From: an uncultured euryarchaeote
Lineage (GTDB): Archaea > Thermoplasmatota > Poseidoniia > Poseidoniales > Poseidoniaceae
Direction: 5' to 3'
DNA: 21,616 bases
Assembly: GCA_937881505.1 (NCBI GenBank)
Contig: CALGEM010000163.1
Coordinates: forward strand, 1 to 21,616
The position numbers and the translations under genes were made by a program. The notes beneath the pieces were generated by a model that saw nothing but the letters and a program-made list of their open reading frames with translations, was not told the origin of the DNA and did not search any database. Positions 15,983 through 21,616 of this stretch are shown here, one piece after another (positions within the stretch are counted from its first letter, which is position 1; each line of letters opens with the position of its first letter).

Positions 15983-16653
15983 TACCGTACCCGTGTTCGA
16001 ATATCCTCGAGTCGGGTGTGGACTTCCTTAGCAGAAGGGACGCTACCGCCTTGCAAGGCCGGTGCGGGACCGAGTTCTTCCTCGGCTGCAAGATAGCCTT
16101 CAATCACCCAATCGATGGCGCCTTCCCATTGTGGATGCGAGGCACCAAGAATTTCGTCGAGGACGTGCAAATCAATACCAAATCGTTCCACATCGTATTC
16201 AATGGAGGCCAGACCGAAGTCGATGAGGTGAACATGCTCGCCATCGATGAGAATGTTGTTGCTTGACAAATCGCCGTGTGTGGTGGCTTCTCGGTGAAGG
16301 CGACGAACCGAATGGCCCACCCGTTGAAGGGTGGCTTTTGCTTCCTCCTGTGTGGTTGTAGCCTCGTTGAGCACGTCGATGAGCGGTTGGCCTTGGAGGT
16401 GCTCGATGATGAGTTGGCCTCCTTCGTAGTCCAAATCCCAAACAGACGGTACCGAAAGACCGGCTTTTCGGGTGCGAATCAACAGGCGAGCCTCGCTGAT
16501 CATCCGGCGAACACCGAGCCGATGGTCGAGGTTTGGATGACGCCAGGAGCGTGGACGGCGTTGCTTTCGAACCGCGGGTTTGCCAAACCATTCGCCCTTC
16601 CACACCTCGGCCTCTGCACCCAAGTGCAAACGCTGCGTTGGTGTGAAGGCCAT
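15973..16653 (-). CDS. bud32: Bud32 (PRPK-type) atypical kinase of the KEOPS complex
   Basis: A 226-residue small kinase/ATPase that supports the Kae1 enzyme in making the tRNA modification t6A. Visible features are GAEA at 12-15, the catalytic lysine K30 in VRKQRRP, RHPNLD at 38-43, SEARLL at 53-58, the catalytic loop HGDLSSNN at 126-133, DFG at 145-147 and the basic C-terminus RTRVRYHG. The ATG at 16653 has GGTGA seven bases upstream; an in-frame ATG at 16695 would add 14 residues and cannot be excluded. In many euryarchaea Bud32 is fused to Kae1, but here it stands alone and Kae1 is not in the window. The gene is divergent from nadA and overlaps the PAP2 gene end by 10 bases. Confidence 0.92.
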   Translation of the reverse strand: MAFTPTQRLHLGAEAEVWKGEWFGKPAVRKQRRPRSWRHPNLDHRLGVRRMISEARLLIRTRKAGLSVPSVWDLDYEGGQLIIEHLQGQPLIDVLNEATTTQEEAKATLQRVGHSVRRLHREATTHGDLSSNNILIDGEHVHLIDFGLASIEYDVERFGIDLHVLDEILGASHPQWEGAIDWVIEGYLAAEEELGPAPALQGGSVPSAKEVHTRLEDIRTRVRYHG

Positions 16654-16730
16654 GCCTCGCTCACCAAGGCCCTCTTTTTGAACATTCATGCCCATCCGTT
16701 CCTTGAAAAAGGGTCGCTGCTTGGAGTTAC

Positions 16731-17894
16731 ATGAGCCCCATGACCGTCAGCCTGCCCATGTGCTCTGTCAACTTCATGGACACCACGCTGTCCGTTGAAG
16801 AACAGGCCGTTGCCGACCGGATTGCTGAACTCAAGGCTGAGCTGGGCGAGGATTTGCTCATCCTCGGGCATCACTACCAACGTGACAGCATCGTCATGCA
16901 CGCAGATTTCCTCGGCGACTCCTTCATGCTCAGTCAAAAAGCGGCCGATTCAAAGGCGAAGCACATCGTTTTCTGTGGCGTGCACTTCATGGCCGAATCA
17001 GCAGACATTCTCACGTCCGACGAGCAAAATGTCATCCTCCCCAATCTCCGAGCAGGTTGTTCCATGGCGGACATGGCGACCTTGGGTGAGGTTGAGGTCG
17101 CTTGGGAAGAGATTCTCAAGGCCTCCGGGCTGAGCGACCCTATCAACCGTCCAGACCCCGACCAAACGGTGAGTGAAGACGAAGCCTACCTCGTTCCGGT
17201 AACCTACATGAATTCGAGTGCTGACTTGAAAGATTTCGTTGGGCGCCACGGTGGCGTGGTGTGCACGTCCTCCAACGCTGAAGGCGTGCTGAACTGGGCG
17301 TTTGAGCGAGCAGGCCCCAAGGGTGCGGTGCTCTTTTTCCCCGACCAGCACCTTGGTCGTAACACCGGACTTGCGATGGGCATTTCAGCCGAACGAATGC
17401 CAACATGGACGCCTGGAATCGGTGCCATGGGTGAACTCAAAGGTGCTCGCATCGTCCTTTGGCACGGCTTCTGTTCGGTCCACAAGCGATTCACGCCCCA
17501 GCAAATTCACGACTTTAGAGCCGAACATCCCGATGGTATCGTGGTCGTTCACCCCGAATGTCCTCGTGAGACCGTTGACCTCGCCGATGCCTACGGCTCA
17601 ACGCAATACATTCGCAATTTCGTCAAGGACCAGCCTGCTGGCTCGAGCATCGCCATCGGTACCGAGATCAACATGGTGGCTCGTCTCGCCGCAGAGCACC
17701 CGGACAAGCACATCGAGTGCTTGGACGAAGAAATCTGTCCCTGTTCAACCATGTACATGATTCACCCCGCCTACCTCATGGACGTTCTCGAACGGCTGGT
17801 TGACGGTGAAGTTCCCAACCAAATCGTTGTGCCAAAAGAAGTGCAAGCCGGCTCGCTGTTGGCGTTGAATCGCATGTTGGCCATCTTGAAGTGA
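16731..17894 (+). CDS. nadA: Quinolinate synthase NadA
   Basis: A 387-residue cytosolic [4Fe-4S] enzyme that condenses iminoaspartate with dihydroxyacetone phosphate to quinolinate in de novo NAD synthesis. The three cluster-ligand regions are present: C110 in RAGCSMAD, C248 in WHGFCSVH, and C336 or C338 in EEICPCSTM. ILGHHYQ (44-50), PVTYMNSSA (156-164), CTSSNA (178-183) and FFPDQHLGRN (202-211) match substrate-binding segments. Length fits the longer NadA subtype. The ATG at 16731 follows GGAG six bases upstream. NadB or aspartate dehydrogenase and NadC are not nearby. The stop codon is one base from the stop of convergent crcB. Confidence 0.97.
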   Translation: MSPMTVSLPMCSVNFMDTTLSVEEQAVADRIAELKAELGEDLLILGHHYQRDSIVMHADFLGDSFMLSQKAADSKAKHIVFCGVHFMAESADILTSDEQNVILPNLRAGCSMADMATLGEVEVAWEEILKASGLSDPINRPDPDQTVSEDEAYLVPVTYMNSSADLKDFVGRHGGVVCTSSNAEGVLNWAFERAGPKGAVLFFPDQHLGRNTGLAMGISAERMPTWTPGIGAMGELKGARIVLWHGFCSVHKRFTPQQIHDFRAEHPDGIVVVHPECPRETVDLADAYGSTQYIRNFVKDQPAGSSIAIGTEINMVARLAAEHPDKHIECLDEEICPCSTMYMIHPAYLMDVLERLVDGEVPNQIVVPKEVQAGSLLALNRMLAILK

Positions 17895-17895
17895 T

Positions 17896-18267
17896 TCAAG
17901 CGAACCAGGTTTGGCCGCCCTTCCAACCGAACCACGCCAGCAACGGACCAACCACAGCCGACACAACCACGTAGAGGCTGGCCAGTCGCCATTGCCCGTC
18001 TTCCATCATCATCACGGTCTCAACGGAGAACGTTGACATGGTTGTAAAGGCGCCCAACAAACCCACGCCGAGCAGAAGCGCCTCGGTCTCGCCGAGTGCG
18101 TCGACCAAGGTGGCGGCCATCACGATGCCAAGTAGAAAGGAACCGACGAGATTGACGCTGAGGGTGGCCCAGGGAAAGGCCTCAGAGGGTAGTGTTTCGC
18201 TGAGATAGAACCGTAGAACGGCGCCAACAGCCCCACCCAACGCCACCAAGAACCAATGGGAGAGCAT
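17896..18267 (-). CDS. crcB: Fluoride ion channel CrcB/Fluc
   Basis: A 123-residue four-helix membrane protein that exports fluoride as a dual-topology dimer. Family motifs are GGAVGAVLRF (11-20), the pore asparagine N39 in VNLVGSFLLG, and GAFTTMSTFSVE (72-83), which holds the central Thr/Ser and Phe residues. Helices lie at about 5-21, 34-53, 64-82 and 96-114. The ATG at 18267 was chosen because it begins the first helix; a TTG at 18309 could add 14 residues. I looked for a fluoride riboswitch in the 99 bases upstream and saw none. A single copy implies a homodimer. Confidence 0.95.
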   Translation of the reverse strand: MLSHWFLVALGGAVGAVLRFYLSETLPSEAFPWATLSVNLVGSFLLGIVMAATLVDALGETEALLLGVGLLGAFTTMSTFSVETVMMMEDGQWRLASLYVVVSAVVGPLLAWFGWKGGQTWFA

Positions 18268-18366
18268 GACCACCACACCCGGTTGGTTGCTAAAGAATCT
18301 CCTTCTCAATCGGCCTCATGCCCGTCCAATGAACATGGTCATAGGCCGCCGGCCAAAGGGCCGTGC

Positions 18367-19035
18367 ATGAGCGCAACCGTTTGGTTTCTCACCTCCAACG
18401 CTGGAAAATTGGAGGAAGCTCAGCATCACTTTCAACAACTCGGTATCGAGGTCAAAGGCTTGGATTTGCCAGATACTGTGGTTGTTGAACCACAAGCCGA
18501 TGACTTGGAAACGGTGGCACGCTCAAAGATTGCCCAAGCCATGGACCATCTGCCTCAGAAGGATGCCATGGTGATGGTTGAGGACGCCGGTTTATTCGTT
18601 GACGCTTTGGATGGATTTCCCGGTGTTTATTCCTCTCACGCCTTTTCCACCATTGGAAATCATGGGATTCTCCGCCTGCTTTCGCACCTTGTTGACGACG
18701 ACCCTGTCCGCATCAAAAATCTCCGTTCCGCTTCCTTTCAAGCCGTTGCAGCGCTTTGGGATGGCGAGAAGGTCTTGATTGGAAAAGGGATCTGCAAAGG
18801 GGCCATCGCCACGGAAGTTCAAGGCGAAGCCGGCTTTGGGTTCGACCCCATTTTCATCCCGTCGGATTTGGATGAATCGGGAGAACCCTTGAGTCCGGGT
18901 ACATTGGGGGCTGTCAGCACCCACGGCCAGACCTTCGGTGTGGTGGGACCCTACACCAAGCACCAGTTCAGTCATCGTCGTCGTGCTCTTGAGGATTTGT
19001 TGAGCCAACTTCCGCTTCCCGACGGAAATGAATAA
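18367..19035 (+). CDS. rdgB: XTP/dITP diphosphatase (RdgB/HAM1 family)
   Basis: A 222-residue house-cleaning enzyme that hydrolyses non-canonical purine triphosphates such as dITP and XTP to monophosphates. The N-terminal phosphate motif TSNAGKLEEA (9-18), the metal/base segment VEDAGLFVDALDGFPGVYSS (76-95), GFGFDPIFIP near 155-164 and SHRRRALEDL near 199-208 are all in family order. Length is slightly above the usual 185-200. The gene is divergent from crcB with 99 bases between them, where no convincing TATA box was found; AAAGGGC precedes the ATG. It is followed 53 bases later by the membrane-anchored acidic protein gene. Confidence 0.94.
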   Translation: MSATVWFLTSNAGKLEEAQHHFQQLGIEVKGLDLPDTVVVEPQADDLETVARSKIAQAMDHLPQKDAMVMVEDAGLFVDALDGFPGVYSSHAFSTIGNHGILRLLSHLVDDDPVRIKNLRSASFQAVAALWDGEKVLIGKGICKGAIATEVQGEAGFGFDPIFIPSDLDESGEPLSPGTLGAVSTHGQTFGVVGPYTKHQFSHRRRALEDLLSQLPLPDGNE

Positions 19036-19088
19036 CCAACACCTCCATCACCGTCATAAAGAATCAACGATTGGGTAGGGCGAGGGAC

Positions 19089-20021
19089 ATGGGATTCGCA
19101 AGGACCGCCGTCGGTGTGTTGTTCCTTTCCGTTTTGGTGTTCTACCTCGCCACTGTCGGACAATTGACCGATGAGGCCAAGTGGGGCTTTGTAGGTGTCA
19201 TGGGCGTTCTCGCTTTCCTTTGGATCAATCTCGGAGGCCAGGCTCAACCCGCCTCCAAACCCCGACCACGAGCGCCCCGACCGGAGGTTGCTGAAGTTGA
19301 AATCGAATCCCCTGAAGTCGAGGAAGAGGCTGACGACCTCCCCGAACCCGTCAAGGCTGAATCGCTTGACGGTGCGACCCTTCGTGAGCGAAAACTGGCG
19401 AAAATCGCTGCCGCTGAAGCCGCTGCACAGGCCGCCAAAGCCGAGGCGATGGAGGATGAGGAAAGCCAAGCAGAGGTCGTGGTTGAGGTTGAGGTTGAAG
19501 ATGTTCACGTCGCTGACGAATACGTGGTTGACGTCAGTCCCGAATCCGTAGAAGATGCTGATATCGAGTTGACGGTGCGAGACCGAAGGGTGCGACACGA
19601 GGCGATTCGAGAACGCATCAAGCGCCGCCGAATGGGTCAGATGGCTGACATTCGTGCATCCACCGCTCGTATGTGGGAAGAACACGCCTCGGGCGAAGAC
19701 CTTGTGGCTCTCCTTCAAACGCCAGGCCACGGCCACACGGTGTTGGTTGAGCCTGAACATCCAGAACCCGGCCATGTCTACGGTGCAACCTTTGTCCGCA
19801 TCGATGAGGGACGCATTCTGAAGTTGCGCCTTCCGTTGGATGTTGGATTTGAATCGGTGGGGCCTTCTCAACCCGAACAACCAACGCTTCCGGTTCTCAT
19901 CGGCCCCGATGGCAAAGAATTGCCACCTTTACTGGCTCCCGACGGAACGCCGCTTGCTCTTCCACCCCTTCCCGCTGCGAGCAGCGCACTTGACGCTCTG
20001 CGAGAAGAAATGAACGATTGA
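19089..20021 (+). CDS. Membrane-anchored acidic coiled-coil protein, unknown function
   Basis: A 310-residue protein without a recognised family. Two membrane helices lie at about 5-21 and 28-43, forming a hairpin; the rest should be cytosolic. Residues about 48-75 are proline and glutamate rich, 90-115 form an Ala/Lys/Glu helix likely to coil, and 120-155 are very acidic. A basic helix (RDRRVRHEAIRERIKRRRMG, about 162-181) comes before a compact region at 185-255 with alternating strands (HTVLVEPE, YGATFVRIDEG). The C-terminus has a short proline-rich repeat, GPDGKELPPLLAPDGTPLAL. The ATG at 19089 follows GAGGGA; an in-frame TTG exists at 19071. The layout suggests a membrane-tethered scaffold, but this is only a guess. 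Confidence 0.78.
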   Translation: MGFARTAVGVLFLSVLVFYLATVGQLTDEAKWGFVGVMGVLAFLWINLGGQAQPASKPRPRAPRPEVAEVEIESPEVEEEADDLPEPVKAESLDGATLRERKLAKIAAAEAAAQAAKAEAMEDEESQAEVVVEVEVEDVHVADEYVVDVSPESVEDADIELTVRDRRVRHEAIRERIKRRRMGQMADIRASTARMWEEHASGEDLVALLQTPGHGHTVLVEPEHPEPGHVYGATFVRIDEGRILKLRLPLDVGFESVGPSQPEQPTLPVLIGPDGKELPPLLAPDGTPLALPPLPAASSALDALREEMND

Positions 20022-20052
20022 GGCCCATTTTTTGGGGTATCTTGCGATTTTA

Positions 20053-20060
20053 TTATATAT
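20053..20060 (+). promoter_or_regulatory. TATA box upstream of the 20200 gene
   Basis: TTATATAT within TTTATTATATATGG is the best TATA element in the window. A transcript would start near 20085, leaving about 115 untranslated bases before the ATG at 20200, unusually long for an archaeal gene. Confidence 0.6.
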
Positions 20061-20132
20061 GGTCGAGGTCACATTAACTGTGCAGACTTGCTCTAAAGAG
20101 GCCCTCCCATGAATTGACCCGTACCCCCTGAC

Positions 20133-20145
20133 CGGATAATATCCG
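20133..20145. repeat. Short inverted repeat CGGATA-A-TATCCG in the leader
   Basis: Two 6-base arms with a single central base form a near-perfect palindrome between the TATA box and the hairpin. It could be a dimeric regulator site or a second TATA-like element (GGATAATATCC). No second copy was noticed in the window. Confidence 0.4.
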
Positions 20146-20153
20146 ACCCTTAC

Positions 20154-20178
20154 TGCGGAATCGCTCGACGATTCTGCA
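20154..20178 (+). promoter_or_regulatory. Stable hairpin in the 5' leader of the 20200 gene
   Basis: TGCGGAATCG (20154-20163) pairs with CGATTCTGCA (20169-20178) around the 5-base loop CTCGA, a 10-bp stem with one G-U pair. It ends about 10 bases before the GGGGGA ribosome-binding site, so folding could affect translation. It is not followed by a T run, so it does not look like a terminator. Confidence 0.55.
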
Positions 20179-20199
20179 CAGGAATTTGGGGGAATACAC

Positions 20200-20670
20200 A
20201 TGGGGAATACCAAAAAAGAAGAGGAGACCAAGCGGAAAGGAAGAAGCAAGCGAACCGGCCGAAAGCCTAGCAACTACCGGTACGACAAACTGAACGACGC
20301 ACAGAAGATGAAGCCGGACGTTCGTGCGAGGAAACGTGCAGATCGAGCAAAGCGTGAGGCAGAAGCGAAAGCCGAAGCCGAAGCCAACGAAGCCGATGCT
20401 GATGAGGAGCAAGAACAGCCAGAAACGACCATCGTCGTGGTGCCAAAGCGCCTGCCATCAGGGCCGTGCTGCCCGGACCAAGTCGCTATCGCTGCCAAGA
20501 ATGAGCAGTTGTTGACCGAGTTGATGCGCAAGCCGCAACGGGCGTTTGACAGCGTCACCATGCGACCGGACATCATCGTCATTCAGGCGTGGTTTGAGCG
20601 AAAATATCGCCGGCACATGCCTCACTTCCGCGAATACCTGCGTGAGCAGAACATTCGTACGACGGGTTGA
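20200..20670 (+). CDS. Highly charged protein of unknown function
   Basis: A 156-residue protein with no recognised family, signal peptide or membrane segment. Residues 1-35 are very basic, 40-75 form an Ala/Glu/Lys helix, and 76-156 look like a folded C-terminal domain with VVVPKRLPSGPCCPDQ (80-95), a helix with NEQLLTELMRKPQ, and the aromatic/basic end AWFERKYRRHMPHFREYLREQ. The basic N-terminus suggests contact with nucleic acid or the ribosome, but nothing proves it. GGGGGA lies eight bases before the ATG and a strong TATA box lies 140 bases upstream, so expression is likely. It is convergent with the enoyl-CoA hydratase gene. Confidence 0.72.
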   Translation: MGNTKKEEETKRKGRSKRTGRKPSNYRYDKLNDAQKMKPDVRARKRADRAKREAEAKAEAEANEADADEEQEQPETTIVVVPKRLPSGPCCPDQVAIAAKNEQLLTELMRKPQRAFDSVTMRPDIIVIQAWFERKYRRHMPHFREYLREQNIRTTG

Positions 20671-20713
20671 ATCGACAGAGAAGACCGTGGCCGAGCACAC
20701 TCTCGGACAAGAG

Positions 20714-20733
20714 GGGGGCGATTGCGTGCCCCC
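20714..20733. terminator. GC-rich hairpin between convergent genes
   Basis: GGGGGC at 20714-20719 pairs with GCCCCC at 20728-20733 around the 8-base loop GATTGCGT; outer bases GA and TC can extend it with one bulge. It lies 43 bases past the stop of the 20200 gene and 53 bases past the stop of the opposing hydratase gene, so it may end transcription from both sides. No T run follows. Confidence 0.4.
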
Positions 20734-20786
20734 TCACCCTTGGCCGACAGGCTCGACCTGAAACGGGGGCCGGTTGCAGAACATCA

Positions 20787-21611
20787 TCAGCGATGCTTCC
20801 ACACCGGCGTTTCTCGGTTCATGAAGGCCTGAACGCCGATTTCTTTGTCCTCAGTATCGAATAGATTAGCGAAAGCAACCGCTTCAATTTCGACTCCATT
20901 GGTTATTCCATTGTCGAGTGATGCACGAATAGTCTGCTTCGCCACACGCAATGTGTGCATTGACTTGGAGGCAATAGTTTGCGCAATTTCCATCGTTTTG
21001 CTCTCTAGGTCTTCAGGAGTACATAGATGATTCACGATTCCCATTCTGTAAGCATCCTCCGCACTAACATTATTTCCAGTCATCATCATTTCCATGGCTC
21101 TTCCATATCCTACGAGATGAACTAATCTTTGAGAGCCGCCGTATCCAGGGATTAATCCCAATTTAATTTCAGGAGTGCCAAAAATAGAGCGATCACTAGC
21201 GATTCTGATGTCACATGAACAGGCTACTTCACATCCTCCTCCGAGTGCAAAACCGTCGACCATTGCTATGGTTGGTTTGTTCAAATGCCAAATCGCTTCA
21301 ATTGCATTATCTCTGAACAATTCTCTGATTTCTTCTGAACCCTTTCCAACGAATTCAGTGATATCAGCACCAGCAACGAAAGCGTTTGGTTTTGCTCTCT
21401 TTCCTTCTGGAGGAGGATTTGGTTTCGCACCAGTAATTACAACGCACCTTATCGAATCATTCTCTTCAGCCCATTTGCACATTTCTTTGATGTTAGATGT
21501 AACATCTTGATTCAGCGCATTCAGCTTGTCAGGTCGGTTAATTGTGACCTTTGCAATCATTCCGTCACCGTTTTCGCAAGGAATTTCTTCGATAACCAAT
21601 ACTTCGCTCAT
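20787..21611 (-). CDS. Enoyl-CoA hydratase/isomerase (crotonase family)
   Basis: A 274-residue enzyme that adds water to enoyl-CoA thioesters in fatty acid beta-oxidation or a related CoA pathway. The oxyanion-hole segments AFVAGADITEF and GFALGGGCE are present. The two catalytic glutamates of true hydratases are both visible, in GGCEVACSCD (match to rat E144) and FGTPEIKLGLIPG (match to rat E164), so hydration rather than isomerisation is expected. An extra loop rich in Pro/Lys (GAKPNPPPEGKRAKP) precedes the first oxyanion segment. The full gene lies within the window, but its promoter is beyond the edge. Base composition is about 37-43% GC in sampled blocks, against roughly 48-58% in neighbours, and AGA arginine codons occur, pointing to different ancestry. 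Confidence 0.95.
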   Translation of the reverse strand: MSEVLVIEEIPCENGDGMIAKVTINRPDKLNALNQDVTSNIKEMCKWAEENDSIRCVVITGAKPNPPPEGKRAKPNAFVAGADITEFVGKGSEEIRELFRDNAIEAIWHLNKPTIAMVDGFALGGGCEVACSCDIRIASDRSIFGTPEIKLGLIPGYGGSQRLVHLVGYGRAMEMMMTGNNVSAEDAYRMGIVNHLCTPEDLESKTMEIAQTIASKSMHTLRVAKQTIRASLDNGITNGVEIEAVAFANLFDTEDKEIGVQAFMNRETPVWKHR

Positions 21612-21616
21612 GGCAC

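Noticed and set aside
18268..18366. Possible fluoride riboswitch upstream of crcB.
   Set aside because: The minus-strand leader lacks the GGCGATGG-type start and the pseudoknot pairing typical of the crcB motif.
18972..19880. A 302-codon minus-strand open frame opposite the acidic membrane-anchored protein gene.
   Set aside because: The plus frame has a ribosome-binding site, membrane helices and typical acidic composition; the minus frame also overlaps the end of rdgB and has shadow-like Phe/Ser/Gly-rich sequence.

Overview
The window looks like mesophilic euryarchaeal DNA, most likely Marine Group II (Candidatus Poseidoniales) or a close relative. Archaeal markers are Alba, a stand-alone Bud32 kinase, TATA boxes about 25 bases before inferred transcript starts, and a DnaK lacking the insertion of Gram-negative Hsp70. 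Long secreted proteins with a C-terminal membrane anchor and acidic Asp/Glu-rich proteins fit a marine group. The taxon is an inference; no 16S gene is present. Coding density is very high: no gene-free stretch exceeds 200 bases, and several convergent genes touch or overlap.

Layout. (1) 1-5350, minus strand: a DUF-type protein, a secreted M14 carboxypeptidase, leucyl aminopeptidase PepA, then a TATA box driving an Hsp20-like protein and DnaK (cut by the window edge). This part concerns peptide use and protein quality control. (2) 5530-7930, plus strand: a tight cluster of an agmatinase-family ureohydrolase, a pyruvoyl decarboxylase of the SpeD family and a bacterial-type deoxyhypusine synthase-like enzyme, i.e. 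polyamine or hypusine metabolism. (3) 7982-11065: a 1027-residue secreted, membrane-anchored protein with Ig-like repeats. (4) 11148-12406: tRNA-Gly(GCC), Alba, a convergent ArsC-like protein and a small membrane protein. (5) 12464-13837: an Mrp/NBP35 P-loop ATPase followed by a DUF971 protein. (6) 13916-15982: a PAP2 lipid phosphatase/transferase fused to a large predicted extracellular domain. (7) 15973-19035: Bud32, NadA, CrcB and a RdgB/HAM1 pyrophosphatase. (8) 19089-20670: two proteins without a recognised family, the second behind a structured leader. (9) 20787-21611: an enoyl-CoA hydratase whose base composition is clearly more AT-rich than the rest.

The strongest oddities are an Mrp ATPase that has no cysteine at all and carries an Ig-like insertion exactly where the iron-sulfur CxxC should be, next to a DUF971 protein that has a CxCxxC metal motif; and the ureohydrolase-SpeD-DHS cluster, which with no spermidine synthase in it could be an agmatine-based route to hypusine or another polyamine. 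No CRISPR array, insertion sequence, phage module or replication origin was seen.
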